Shown here in pieces: positions 1 through 12,120 of a stretch of 64,000 nucleotides of DNA; the stretch's first letter is position 1, and each line of letters starts with the position of its first letter. A model generated the notes under the pieces. The model did not search any database and was not told where the DNA came from. It saw only the letters and a list, made by a program, of their open reading frames with translations. The translations under genes and the position numbers were made by a program. Origin of the DNA: Polytrichum commune (taxonomy: Eukaryota; Streptophyta; Polytrichopsida; Polytrichales; Polytrichaceae); assembly GCA_950295325.1 (NCBI GenBank), contig OX485807.1, forward strand, positions 5,894,501 through 5,958,500, read 5' to 3'.

Positions 1-2595
1 AATCAAGAAAGTATACATGTATGAAATGTTGTATGTGTGGATAGGAAAGCACAAGAGAATTGTTGAAAGTGATATCCACTTACATGAGCAACTTTGTCGA
101 AGCCTACTCATGAAATGAACTTGTAGGAGCAATGCATTATGCTACCTATCAACTCCATCGATATTGGTGCATTGTACCAATAGCGGGACATCCAACCTAG
201 GGAATATCCAATATGCTCCTGGACAAAACAAATTGAGTTATGTATGGATGAAATGCTATCTATATGGATAGAAAAAACGCACTAAAGTAGAAGTGCCTTA
301 AAGTAACACCTTTCTTTTGGCGACATCTAATATTCATCCTTAAATTGTCAACAAGTGAGTGTAATGGTGCCATCGAGTAAGTCATCCTATCATCGAGTAA
401 GTCATCCCATCGAGTAAGTTATCAATCATATGCGGCATAAAGTACAAAATAGCACCACTTTGGCCATTCGTAATAGCAATGTAAGAAGGATGCAATGATG
501 CTTTAAGAAGAGCATCAACTTTGGCCAATCGTAATGGCTAATCAAGAATCTATCCGCTTGCTAACGTGATGTAAGAATTGATCCACAAAAGAGGGACAAC
601 ACCTTCATCGAATGAGTGCAAGCATGGTAAAGTGGACCCAAACAATACTTCAGTATACTAAAACCATTTTCTTGGGTCAAATGCCTAAAAATAATAGCAA
701 AGTGTTATCTTAATTGGTTTTCTTCATGGTGACCTCAATTTTTGTGCTAAATACTCAAATATAGAATAACAAAATGAGATTTTCAAAACACATTTAAAGT
801 AATGTTGAAAAGCAAATAACACCATATTAATAATTTGGGGATTTTACGCTTAATTTGGGACTATGAATGGCTCCATAAGATCCAATAGAAACTATTGGGA
901 CTTAATGGGAACATATCGGGAATGTACTAGAATTTATTCATAAGAGATTGGGAACACACACATAACACATTGGGAACATGCATGAAATGCATTGGGAACG
1001 CATTGGCATTAAGAACATATTGGGACCGTGACTAGGAATGCTTTGAAAACAATGTCAAATTTCTCTCCATCTAAAGGAACATTTCATGTGTATTTGTTGT
1101 AGATGGCAAAAAGAAGCATGTGAAGGTTATGATGCAATGAAATCCTTATTCACACAACCGCAAAAGATTGAGGCCATAAAATACAACCTTTTTATAGATC
1201 TAGAGAAACATTTGCATACATATGAAGGCGGAATGAAAGCCATGCGGTTTAATTGTGGCATTGAATGGTGGGAGGGGACCCAAAAAATGTTATAACACTC
1301 TCAAACTACATTATTACATTTGTATCGCTCATCGGTTCAATAACACTTGGTGGCTTCTAAGGGAAACCTTGTCTTAGTCTAGGTTTTGGTTGAGGGTTTG
1401 GCAAGGTTAGCCAATCCAACATGCAACATCCTCTTGAAAAATGGCCAATTGTTTCTACAAAATAGCTTTGGTATTTGTGAGAAGACAAAGGGTGTGTGCT
1501 TGACAATGGAGTAGGTAGATGTGTTGAATATTCAAGAGTGGGGCAAATATTATGGTCAACACTTGAAAACATAATTAGAAATCTCTCTCTATATATATAT
1601 CTATATTGGTACATCTTGAATCATGCAAGTCATGGGAAAAATGGAAAAAAAAACTTAAGAACAATTTTGAAATGACCATAATAACACTTTCATGAGAGAT
1701 TAACCGATCACAAAATAAATTTTCCAAGGTAGAAACTCGATGTGGAGATTTAAAATGCACTCAACTAGGAGCATCAAAGGGCATGACAACTACATGATCT
1801 CCAAGAATGGTGAGGTGGGTTTTGGTGCCATAACATGATGTAATGAACGAGTTGCGGTGGGACAAACAAACGCAAAGCGCACAAACGTGGTCAATATATA
1901 TCCAACACAAAGAAACTAAAGACCGTGAAATTCAAACATGTTACATTACAAGAATTGGGTCAACAACATTACAAATTGTCATTGCATAATTATAAATGTG
2001 CATTCCACATTGAGTCAATAATTTAGGTCATTCCTAACTAACAGATACCTCTATATTCTATAGTTTGGGATTTGTCAATTCTTTGTGTCGTATTGCCATG
2101 ATGGTCATGATTCGTACTTAACATCATGACGGGTCTCCATACGGGAGAGGTTGTTGACCAAACCTATGCCGAATGACATAATTGTGTATGTCTTGCATTG
2201 GGGTGTTGAAGAGGTTGTTCAAAACGGTTGGAAAATCTTGGTGAGGTCAACGCCTGGGGGTTTGTTGGTTTGGAAGGGCTGGGGGAAAACGTTGTTCCAA
2301 TTTGGGTTGACGACATTCTTGTAAGGGTTGTTGTGTCTACAAGGCATGGGGGCCACCACAATGTGTTAAAGTTCTTTTGAAAAAGGAAGGAATGGATATT
2401 CTTTGGGCTCCTAATGGCCACTCCATTTTGGTTCCTATGAATGGACTAATGTCCCTTACTAAAATGTGAACGGGATTCTGCAAGCCACCACATTTCGGTT
2501 TTCCTGCAATATATTCCACATTTTTGTAGTGGCATGGGACCCGCAGTGACATCGTCCAGTGGTTTGGCCTCATGTTCCTTGTAGTGTAATGAGGG
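1..2595. other. AT-rich spacer, no gene recognised
   Basis: Only short open frames without recognisable protein features occur here. A short tandem repeat built on CATCGAGTAAGTCATCC (three partly degenerate units) lies at about 372-425. A run of loosely repeated ATTGGGAAC motifs lies at about 880-1030. No coding signal, RNA gene or complete transposon could be supported. Confidence 0.5.
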
Positions 2596-3112
2596 CCGCT
2601 TTACACCTAGAGGCCGGGCCAATTCGTTGTAAGAGGTTTGAAATCCTCACTTGTGATTGGCCAAAAGGCTGAAATCGGCCCCAACCCCTTTACACCTAGA
2701 GGCTGGGCCGATTTGGTGGTACGAATTTTTAATCAAATAATACATGGTATGACACGGCCCTAGCTCATTGAATTGGGTGCACCTGAAATGGAAGGCCAAT
2801 TCTTCGCCTTGGGGCCAATGCCAAATTTCAACAAATTTTTTATAGTAAAATACGATTTTTTTAGTGAACCATATCCATTGGATTATATGGAGCTATGAAC
2901 GGCTCTATGCTAGATTATGCTAGATTTGTTGGATTATGCTAGATTTATTGAATCGGCCTAACTTCTTGGCCCTAAGGTTTTTACATATGGGAAAATTGGC
3001 CCCATTATAATCTTATTATAATGTGTACTTGAGGCCGGCCTCCAACCCAAAAGGGGCTGAAATTTCATGTAATCGACCTCATGGGGAATTGGCCCGGCCT
3101 GTAGGTATGAGT
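2596..3112. mobile_element. Small non-autonomous TIR element, GGCCGGGCC ends
   Basis: The segment is bounded by inverted ends sharing AGGCCGGGCCAATTC: forward at about 2611-2625 and reverse complement at about 3086-3100. A partial extra copy of the left end, TTTACACCTAGAGGCTGGGCC, starts near 2690. About 515 bp long with no coding capacity, it looks like a deletion derivative of a DNA transposon. No clear target-site duplication was found, so the boundaries are approximate. Confidence 0.45.
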
Positions 3113-3850
3113 ATGGCTGAGTAGACTGCTATTTCACACAAGACAGGAAAGGATTGTTGTGGAACATGCTGTAAATTCAACTGCAATGCTGCACACATTA
3201 ATCTTTCACCAACGGTCTGCAGATCAAATGTAGCTGAAGGATGCATTAGGAGCCACTTCAACTAGACTATTTATGTTTATGCCTCTTGATTTGATCCATC
3301 ACTCTAAAGCATAGTACGTGATTCGAACAAAGTTGATGGCTATGGCTGAGCAGAGAGCTTTACCACACAAGGAATCAAGAGATTTTTTGAACAAAAACGT
3401 CTGGACAACATGCTGTAGAGTGTCTTGTAATCTTGAGACACATGTGGGATAGAATGTTTCATCAAACATTTTGCAGAAGGGCTCGAGCTTGGGCATTTCG
3501 ACCATAAATATGCGTACTTTCATAGTTATAACGATATGTCTCTGTGGGACACACTAAGTGATTCTAACACATACATGAGTAGCTAGAGCCAAGCGAAGAT
3601 CCTCACAAGAAGCTCAACGAATGTAGAAAAATATTAAATTTCTTTCTGGTTAAATGTTTGCAACGTTGTGCAGAACATCTCGACGGCAGATTCTTACTTG
3701 GCAAGCATCCCTGTCCACCATAAAATTCTTATTTATGGCCTTCCTGACTTGAATCTGTCTCTTTGGAAGACACTATACAGTATATGTGATTCGGACACAC
3801 AAGAGTATTGTGGGGAACCATCTTATTTGAGATTCCCTCCAAATATATAG
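3080..3850. repeat. Degenerate tandem repeats downstream of the GH71 gene
   Basis: Two or three diverged units can be aligned by eye. Around 3490-3580 and 3715-3800 both units read ACCATAAA..., a stretch encoding LSLW or MSLW, then GACACACT or GACACTAT..., then GTGATTC. The + strand translation of both resembles HHKxxIYxxxDLxLSLWxTL, but stops and frame changes separate the pieces. They may be remnants of a coding repeat. They sit on the 3' side of the minus-strand glucanase gene. I do not recognise a family. Confidence 0.35.
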
Positions 3851-3982
3851 TGCAGAATATACTCCGGTTACAATAGATATAGATGTAGAAGAAAGTATAG
3901 TAACTTAGACAACAGTCTTCCACGTATTTATCCTAAGATAAATTAGTAGGATTCTATAGGATATTTTATGAAATCCAATCAA

Positions 3983-5275
3983 TCATATGATAACTACATT
4001 TCCGTTATACTTCGTCGGACTTCCACTGATGCTTGGTCCTCCACTCTTCGTCACAAACGACGCGCCATTCCGACTCGCCTTCAAGCTCTGTGCTCCTAGG
4101 GTCCATGGAACGGCAGTCAGAGTAACGCCTGCTTGCGCAGTGAAAGAAGTGGTCTGACCTCCGCTCGTGACGGCGATGTCGGCAGCGCTGGCGAGGAATG
4201 ATGCCACGTAAACATCGTCTTTGAGGTACTGATAGTCTAGGGGAAGAGGAAGAGTATCCGAGGAGCCGTTCGTACCTCCCGGTTGGAGGCGGTAGAAGAG
4301 GTAGACTTGTTCAGCAGATGCGTCTATAGTGAGGCTTGTGGCGCCGGATTTGTATGCTTTGATGAAGAGGCTGGCAATGGTTAAGAAGCCCGAGTGGTCA
4401 AGAGTGTCCCAATAAGCAGTAGGGACAAGTTCCGTGGTATCTGCGGGGCCTAGGTAGCTGCTCTCGCCCCAGTCGTTCCAGGTGATGAGCTCGATGAAGT
4501 CTGGTTGGAGAGCGAGGAGATGCTGGAACCGGGAGATGAAGATGTCCTGGTCCTGTGCATGCGCCCAGTTGTCGTTGGCGTCAAACCGCTTGAAGTACCA
4601 GGGGGCTATGGCCGCCATCCATTTCTTGCCGTAGGTTGTTCGAGCGGAAGCGTAGTCTTCGTCCGTGGTTGATTCATCGCTGGCAATATTAGTCGGGTGA
4701 ATCCAGGTGAAAATGCCATCATACACCGTGTTAAAGATGCTGGAGGCAGCGTCAGACAGAGTGCCTGGGAGGAACATAGTTTGGACCGTGATCTTGTCAA
4801 GAACATCGGTTTTCCATGACCAGCTAGGATCATTGGTCTGGAAAGAGGATAATAGCATTTTGTTATCGACGTAGAGCTGTGCAGAGTTGGAGGCGTATTT
4901 GTTAGCAAGGTCGACACACATGGAGGCATTTGGGACAGACGTCGTGTCGAAGGAAATGAAAACCGAAAAATTATTAGCCTGCGCTGCCGAATAGATATCG
5001 GCAAGATAGCCTTGTTGCACGTTCCAATCGACGCCGTAGCCGCCATAGTTGAGCGCGAAGGCATCAATTCCAGCGGCCTTGGCGCTCGTAATGTCATTTG
5101 TGTAGTTGTTCCCGACAGGACGGGTCAGGACCATGTAGTGCGCGAAGACAAGACGGCTGGTTGAGCTCTGCATCAGCTGGCGTCCATGAAATTGAGATGA
5201 TAAAATTGGCCGTGCTAAAGAGACAAGTGGAGCACCAAACATCGCCAAGAGCACACAAAATATTTTCAACCTCAT
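3983..5275 (-). CDS. Secreted alpha-1,3-glucanase, glycoside hydrolase family 71 (fungal type)
   Basis: Single-exon gene encoding 430 residues. The frame stays open further upstream, but the ATG at 5275 begins a clean signal peptide (MRLKIFCVLL, then a hydrophobic core ending near VSLARP), so I prefer that start. GH71 hallmarks appear in order: FAHYMV (about 44-49), the segment AKAAGIDAFALN (65-76), VFISFD (105-110), QLYVDNK (133-139), APWYFKRF (224-231) and TWNDWGESSYLGP (265-277), followed by a C-terminal beta-rich region of about 130 residues. The family hydrolyses alpha-1,3-glucan, a fungal cell-wall polymer, and is known mainly from fungi. The enzyme should be secreted. The lack of introns, more GC-rich coding sequence and AT-rich plant-like flanks suggest an acquired gene. 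A role in defence against or interaction with fungi is inference. Family assignment is firm; origin and substrate are not tested. Confidence 0.9.
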   Translation of the reverse strand: MRLKIFCVLLAMFGAPLVSLARPILSSQFHGRQLMQSSTSRLVFAHYMVLTRPVGNNYTNDITSAKAAGIDAFALNYGGYGVDWNVQQGYLADIYSAAQANNFSVFISFDTTSVPNASMCVDLANKYASNSAQLYVDNKMLLSSFQTNDPSWSWKTDVLDKITVQTMFLPGTLSDAASSIFNTVYDGIFTWIHPTNIASDESTTDEDYASARTTYGKKWMAAIAPWYFKRFDANDNWAHAQDQDIFISRFQHLLALQPDFIELITWNDWGESSYLGPADTTELVPTAYWDTLDHSGFLTIASLFIKAYKSGATSLTIDASAEQVYLFYRLQPGGTNGSSDTLPLPLDYQYLKDDVYVASFLASAADIAVTSGGQTTSFTAQAGVTLTAVPWTLGAQSLKASRNGASFVTKSGGPSISGSPTKYNGNVVII

Positions 5276-5406
5276 CTTCCGTTCGTTGCCGTTAAGATCA
5301 AAAAAAATATGAAACACAATCTCCGAGTTTCGTAATGGTGCAGTGTAACTTAACACAGATTCAAGAACCACGAACTCATGTGTCTTATTGCACTGCTCTT
5401 GCCAGG

Positions 5407-5413
5407 TTTTATA
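5407..5413 (-). promoter_or_regulatory. Probable TATA box of the GH71 gene
   Basis: TATAAAA is read on the minus strand, about 132 bp upstream of the chosen ATG at 5275. A transcription start some 30 bp downstream would leave a 5' leader of about 100 nt without an intron. The position supports the 5275 start and suggests the gene has a working eukaryotic promoter. Confidence 0.5.
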
Positions 5414-5419
5414 TTCGAT

Positions 5420-6100
5420 AAGACCCCGATGAGGTAGGTGTCGAAACCGACGTGGTATGAGCTTCCAAAGTGCGCCCGAGCATGCCAGGAATGTTCGTGG
5501 TCAGCACCCTGTCGACAAAGCATAGTCTGCCGCTTGAATTTTCACATCAACAGGGCAGGTATGTACACTCCACCAACCTGCATCGATTGCAACATACACA
5601 TTTGACGATAGTTCAGACTAGTAGACTCTACTACTCTCCATTGCAACATGTAACCAACATCGCGATCAGCGTACAGCGTAGCTAACTCATGAAGCGCCTA
5701 AAACACGCCACAACTTAATTAGAACGTTGTGCTTACAAGAATGTTTTTGCAATTGTTGCATTGAGTCAATGAAGAGCACTCCCAGGAAGCTCCTACTGCC
5801 TAGTATTCTACTGCTACACTGATAATCCCAATTAGCGTGCGCGGTACTAATTCCTGAAACGCACACTGTTCTGCCAAGTATCAAAATTAGCAAGGGCTGA
5901 AGGTTTTCCCGGTCATGCTAAATTTTGTGAATTCATGCTCATTTACCATACATCTCAAGAAAACGAGTGCTGTCAAGGTGCTTGTTGAGTGATGAAAGAA
6001 TTATACACAAAGACATGCTTGTCAATGGATTGTGCCAGGATGAATAGTGCTAGTACTATCAACGAATAGTGCATCTATGCATAGTATTTTCAGTGCATAA
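5420..6100. other. Spacer upstream of the GH71 gene
   Basis: No gene recognised. The segment should contain the distal promoter of the minus-strand glucanase. No motif beyond the TATA box could be supported. Confidence 0.4.
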
Positions 6101-6401
6101 TAGAGTTATCCTTTAACTCAACCGGAGTTTTAGTAGGCAGTTGGTTGTTTCGCATGCATAACTTTCTATGTTCGGTAAGTTGTGGGTGCATGCTTGGAGT
6201 CAATGTGGAGGTTTGAACGAAGGACATTCCATATTGCGCCAAAATGAGTTTGATACCTAATGAACCAATATGGAATGTCCTTCGTTCAAACCTCCACATT
6301 GACTCCAAGCATGCACCCACAACTTACCGAACATAGAAAGTTATGCATGCGAAACAACCAACTCCCTACTAAAACTCCGGTTGAATTAAAGGATAACTCT
6401 A
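6101..6401. repeat. Near-perfect long inverted repeat (135-bp arms, 31-bp loop)
   Basis: The left arm at 6101-6235 and right arm at 6267-6401 are reverse complements over 135 positions. I can see two mismatches: one in TAGGCAG versus TAGGGAG, and one in TTTAACTC versus TTTAATTC. The loop at 6236-6266 is unrelated. Transcription in either direction would give an almost fully paired hairpin. Neither arm contains a credible gene, although open frames run through both. It could be a young foldback element, an inverted duplication or a small-RNA-producing hairpin locus. Confidence 0.9.
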
Positions 6402-6582
6402 ATGACGAGATGAACAATGTTCCCAGGTCTTTTGGTGGCACTAATTCCATAGTGGAAAGGAATTTAGTATCACCTTCACTAATTTCCCACACGCAGTATT
6501 AGCCCTCCGTCACTAATTGGGATAAGCAATGTACAGTCTAACCTCGACACATTTTTGCGCGACCAAACTTTTTAATTCAAAA

Positions 6583-7156
6583 CTCCCTCTTTTATACGAC
6601 TATGACACTCGATAATGCGACATTTAAAATCTCCGTTTTGTCATATGAAAGGGTTAGTTAATGCTAAAATGCCTTTCATCTATGTTATGTACATCTAAAA
6701 TATATCCATTTTCACTTGGGAACTTAATGATAATTAGAGTTACTAGTGTAGAATGGACATGGTTAGGGTTAGGAGTGGCATCCTGCCTAGTATGTTGCCT
6801 TGTACTCATGATGTTGTTCCACCTACAATAAAACTTAGTGATGCTAAACGTCATGCATCATTGTTGTCTAATGTCTTATTAGACAATTCTTTATGTTTTG
6901 ATGTTAATGAAATTATTAATTTTCACAAGTTAATAAAGAATTAGATAAGGTGACAGTTGCTAACTTGGGTAGGCAACACCAAAGATCTTTAGACTCCTAT
7001 ATATATATATATATAAATTAAGCTCATATTACTTATGATTTTGTATTCCCTCAATCATACGACAACTTTATACCATTGTCATGTTAATGAGAAGACGACA
7101 CCTCGATAATACGACATTTTTTTGTGTTTCCCAAACGTGTCATACTAAAGAGGGAG
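6583..7156. mobile_element. Deleted DNA transposon with Tigger/pogo-like transposase tail
   Basis: The ends are imperfect inverted repeats: CTCCCTCTTTTATACGAC at 6583, and the reverse complement CTCCCTCTTTAGTATGAC ending at 7156. Inside, on the + strand at about 6815-6990, a broken frame reads LSDAKRHASLLSNVLLDNS, then FDVNEIINFHKLI, and after a frame change LDKVTVANLGRQHQRSLDSY. The final QRSLDSY resembles the PCNA-binding tail found at the C-terminus of Tigger/pogo transposases. The stop at 6942 and the frame change show it is dead. No catalytic DDE region remains. Confidence 0.45.
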
Positions 7157-7171
7157 AACAGTAGTAGGTAT

Positions 7172-7271
7172 CATGGTGTCTGCTTTTGGTGGACATTAAG
7201 GTACAAAATCTCTCCAAGGTACATGGTGTCTGCTTTTAGTGGCCATTAAGGTACACAATCTCTCCACTGTA
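7172..7271. repeat. Tandem duplication, 50-bp unit
   Basis: Two adjacent copies begin CATGGTGTCTGCTTTTGGTG and CATGGTGTCTGCTTTTAGTG, at 7172 and 7222. They differ at a handful of positions. A third, short, diverged start follows at 7272. Confidence 0.8.
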
Positions 7272-7279
7272 CATGATGT

Positions 7280-10200
7280 TTTTGGAGTTCCATGTTTTTC
7301 CAATGTTTTGGTGTGGCCTTTGACACGGGGCCTTGTAGAAAAATAAGGGCATGTGCACTTGGACTCCGAGTGCATGCGAAGGCCTAAATTCCCACAAGGT
7401 CCTCAAGCAAGGGCCCCACTATTACGGAGAAAGTCAATCGTGTGCTTTGTGTGCTTTGGAATTTTCAAGTTTGCTTAAACTCTACTTCATTGTCATAGGG
7501 ACAGTTATCATTTTCAAGACCATCTGCAAAAGTTCAGTTGCAAGCTTGATTTCTCTAACATTCACGATACAAGTGTGATGACAAAAGTCATAGATGACTA
7601 TCGTGCAGTTGAATTTTCTCTATGTGTTCATGAGTTCTAGGCAAGCCATAACATTATTCAATTGCATGGTTGTGTTCCCTTCAATATTTAGCATCTGACG
7701 TGGGCCTCCACTATCTTATCTTCATGGGAAGCAACTTAGAAAATAAGGGCCTGCCCACTTCATACATGAGCCAAGAGATGTGACCTTGTAATGGTGAGGA
7801 CCCTTGACTCTCATCCAAAGGCCGTACCATGGGTGTTGGGAAAGCCATTTTATGTAGTCTTGGGCCCTCTTGCATATTTTGTTGGCGGGAAAAAGAGGGG
7901 AGGATTTGGTTTAATATAATATTTCTCAAACTTTATTAATTTAGGATAATTACTTGGTGGTGTTGCTTGTCCTAGAATCTATTTTGGAATCTATTATGGA
8001 ATATGCCCTGCAATCTGTCCTAAAATCTATCTTGCTGGAAAAAAATATTTAAAAAAAATCATGGACTCCCGGAATTTGCATCAGGCCCACCTCTTGGAGG
8101 TGGGTTTGACGCAAATTCCAGTACACCAAGCACCCTTATCCACAACATGCCATGTAGGACTCCACGTAGACTTTTCATCCACAAACTTTTCTTTGGGCCT
8201 TTAGGCCTTCACCTCCTAGTGTGAAGTGAGCTTGGACAGGCTCCGCCTTTTCGACTAATGAGAGCTCTTACATTGCCATGGTCAGGGGCCTTCAACCTTG
8301 TGTGTGAAGTGGCCCTACGAAGAAATTGTCATTGGTACGAATAATGAATAGTGCCAATATGAATACTAAGAATATTGTGAATGGTGTCGATATTTTCAAT
8401 AATATTGTTGCTATGAATAGTTATTACAGGGAATAATATTGGGGTGAACAATGATTTCTATGCATAGTGCTAGGAGTATAATTCCACCCAATCTTCCAAA
8501 TTTAGCTTGAATGTAGGAATATTAAAGGAATATTCCCGTATTGTTTGGAAGGCCGACGCACATGGCTGAATAATATTATGGCATTTTCAAAGTAAATGCG
8601 TTAGAATTTAGGTCTTTTGATTGTAATTTTTTTGTGGTTTCTATGCAATCACATGGATAATGTACACATCCTATCCAAAATAAAAGTGGTATATGTAGAA
8701 TTTCCAATGAATTATTGATTTCTAAGTGAATTGAAATTTGAAAAAAATCCAAAACAATACATGTGTGAATGTAGAAATAACTCTTCATGGAGAGTCCAAA
8801 ATTTAAGAATAGAAAGTTTGTGTTTTAAAATTGATAAAATGATTCCATTGGGGAGATAATTTTTTTGGTTGGGAGGTTGACTATGAGCACAGAGGAGGCA
8901 CGGAGAGAAGCAAAATAAAAAAATCATATTAATTACCACCCTTGATCCACTTCTTAAAGCATCAATTTTCAAGGGATCCGTGAGCATGACTACCCCCATG
9001 CGTATAAGGTCCCCCTATTGATGCTAAAGGGGTCCGAGTGATGGATCATGTGGTTGAAACCACACATTGGAGTCTTAAACAACTTCATTGGGCCAGTAAT
9101 GCTCATTTCAAACCTCGTATTTCAATTGTTTGCGGGGGTTCCAATTTATTCTTTTTCTTTCTTTAATGTCATGACACCAATCATCACAAATATGTTGCAC
9201 CCTTAGTGTCAAGAATCTTAGGAGTTTTCTTAATAATCAAACCTCACTTATGATGGGCCACCCTTGCAAAATTGAATAGTGCTCAACTTTAGTATTGTTG
9301 ATTTCACAATGATAGCCTGGTAGATGGGTGGAGCCAAAGTTTGGCAACCGGAGCATTGGGTATTATTGAAATAAACTATTCAAGCCCATTGGTTTGCTTC
9401 TAGGTAGTATACTAACATCAATGTTTAAGTCAGTGTTGTACCATTGCAACCAATCGAGAATCCGGGATCCAAAATGACATAAGGAGTCATGCAAAAATAA
9501 GTGGCCCATAAATCCATGCTAGGCCTACCCCCCCCCCTCTTCAAAAAGGGTGCCAAAGGGTAGGCTTAGTATTGTGATCATGTGTGCACGAAGTAAAACG
9601 ACCCACTAGGGGCCAAAAGCCCACCACTGGTGGGAGTAGAAGTCCGCAAGAAAATTGGCACGTAAGAAGTTGACAAATTTCAACCTTCATACTGAGTAAC
9701 CAAGTAAGACCTGCATATCTTATGTCGCGGATTAATTGACTGAAATTGCAGACATGTTGTCTGCCTTCATCAAATTCCTCTCTACAAAGATTATTTGACC
9801 TAGACAATCGCACTAAAGACTATTTCAACCACTAAACCAACCAAGAATCAAAGGACAGAAGGATGGAACCCTGAAAATCACCCATTTTCCTCATAATTAA
9901 GAAGCCACTTCTCGTAGGATGTGCAACACTCAAAGAGTGCATATAGCATATTGAAAAACCCAAATCATGGCCATGGCAATTATTGTAATTTTTCGAACTC
10001 TTACAAATATTTTATTCATTATCAACGTGAACAACAGGGTGGCCTGCTACATTCATTGCAAGAGGTGATCATGCTAACTCATGTCGATGCAATGAGATAT
10101 TCCAAATAAGGAATTACCAACTGCTCAAATAATCGATGCTACCCCTGTTCCAGCAACCCATGATTAAGTGAGCAGGGGCCCTTGACGTTCTGCAATAACT

Positions 10201-10370
10201 AGGGCTCGGTCGGAGACCTCGTTTCTATTTTATTTATCATATTTGATTCAATTTCATCCATATATATAACATGAACAATCTCCACTTCCATCAGCATACA
10301 AGTGTATCTAACACGATATATAATCTACATGTAGGAGAAAAAAATAGAACAACATGGTAGGAAGGAGACG
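7280..10370. other. Spacer without recognisable genes; holds one dispersed repeat
   Basis: No protein family was recognised. At about 8130-8325 there is a segment related to the insertion inside the LCAT4-like gene (about 31890-32050): both have CCATGTAG, then ATTTCATCCA or TTTTCATCCA, then GTGAACTTGGAC or GTGAGCTTGGAC, then AAGTGGCCCTA. This is a dispersed repeat family. A homopolymeric C run lies near 9531. Confidence 0.4.
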
Positions 10371-12120
10371 ATATTTTTATTATTTATTTGTAGATTTCCT
10401 CTTGAGCATCCAATACAAAGGGTTGGCCAACGGGCGGCCCCTCGTCATAATGTAGTTTCCGAAATGTTTGGATAGGTACATGCGTATTAGTTGTTTCTCC
10501 TTCCTATCAGCCATATATTTTCTTGTAGTGGTATAGACAACGTCCATATGAAAATATTGTGCAAATGGAACATATAGCTTAGTGTTGCCCCTCATCTTGA
10601 GAGGTGGGGACCAGACGTATTGATGTAGTCGCCTATATGGTGATATCGTTTGGCTTATGTACACTCGTCCATTGTCTCTGACATGAATTATGCAATATAA
10701 TGAGTATCTAGAGTTACACCCAAATTAATGATGAAGCACAAATGCGGAATTATAGACATGATAAATAAGGTGTATATGCAGGTTATAGTGTGGACGCTCA
10801 AGGATTGCGCTTCCTATTTTTGGATGGGAAGTTACTGTAGGAGGAGGAACCGGCGCATTAGTGGACACTGAAGTAAGGATTGAATTTGTAGTTGGGGGAA
10901 TAAAGGCCAATGGATCGATTTACCTCTAGATATCTTCGGCTTTAATTACGCGCAATATAGATTCTACACGGTTGAAGGAAAGATCGGACCATGCTATGGA
11001 ATCGGTGATTCCAAATTCATGGTACAAGCAAAACATTTGATGTAGTGTCAAATCTCCAGAGACAACGGTCTTAAGCAATGTCTTGGCTCTCCAAGCTGGA
11101 AGCGTGGCTTCAATGTTTACGTACTAGACATGAAATGCGTCCAGAAGCACATTCAAGTAACATGAGGAGGACATGCAATAAATACTCATAGTGGTAGTGA
11201 CATGTGTATAGAAGAAAATAATTTTTTTTTATAATAAAAAAATAGTAATGCATGATGCAATGAGTCTTTGAAACAATAAATATATCTGAACTAGAGGAAT
11301 GTACAATGTTGATGATGAGGTATTAAAAAATCCTTAAATCCAGCTAGATGAGTATAACCACTTTAGTTAAGTTTTGTAATTGGTTATGATCGTGTATCCA
11401 TCATATTAATTACCAGATTACAAACAGAATGACAAATATGATAATAATAGGATTTAGTTATATGAAAATGCATGATATAAGGTGCATACATGGACACGGC
11501 AGACCACCATAGATCTTCTTAAAATCCATCTAATATTCTGCATGTTTTATGACAAATTAATTACCCTCTCGCGCAGTGTCGAATCCATGTGGGTTCAAGA
11601 AATTTTTGTAGCCACAAATTTTCAAAATTCGTCGTTGCGCTTCGATTAGATATAACGTTTTTATATTGTGTAGTTTCTTTGGAACTGGTTCTGGCAAATC
11701 CGCTTTGAGTTTGTGAGCATGCGGAAATAGTTGATCGCATGACGACCATTGTTGGCATTAGCGGCCACCTTTATGATCACTACGCAATAAACGTAGATTT
11801 AAAGACATTTGTATTACCAAATTATAAAAGGTACAACAATAACTATGAACCTATAATGAAGAACTATATGGCGTTTTATAATGATGAAGGATCTCGGTTC
11901 GTTGAATCAATACAATGACATGTAGCCTTATTATTCCGGTGATCTTAAACCATCACTTCTCTATTGATAGCCCATCTAATTGACATATTTATTCATAATG
12001 GTTCTTTCAATGGAGACAACTAGGCCCGAGATGGAATACGAAATAGTATATGGACGATCGATGCAGTCGGAGATAGTCGCAAAGTTGCAGCCCCCGTACA
12101 TCAACGCATTGTAGCGCACA

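Noticed and set aside
4606-5097. 163-codon frame on the minus strand
   Set aside because: Out-of-frame shadow of the GH71 gene with no family features.
5276-5371. Upstream extension of GH71 by 32 codons
   Set aside because: It would bury the signal peptide inside the protein; the ATG at 5275 gives a canonical secretion signal and a leader of sensible length behind the TATA box.
6770-6782. Interstitial telomere-like GGTTAGGGTTAGG
   Set aside because: Only two units and not the plant TTTAGGG motif; it lies within the transposon relic and is probably chance.
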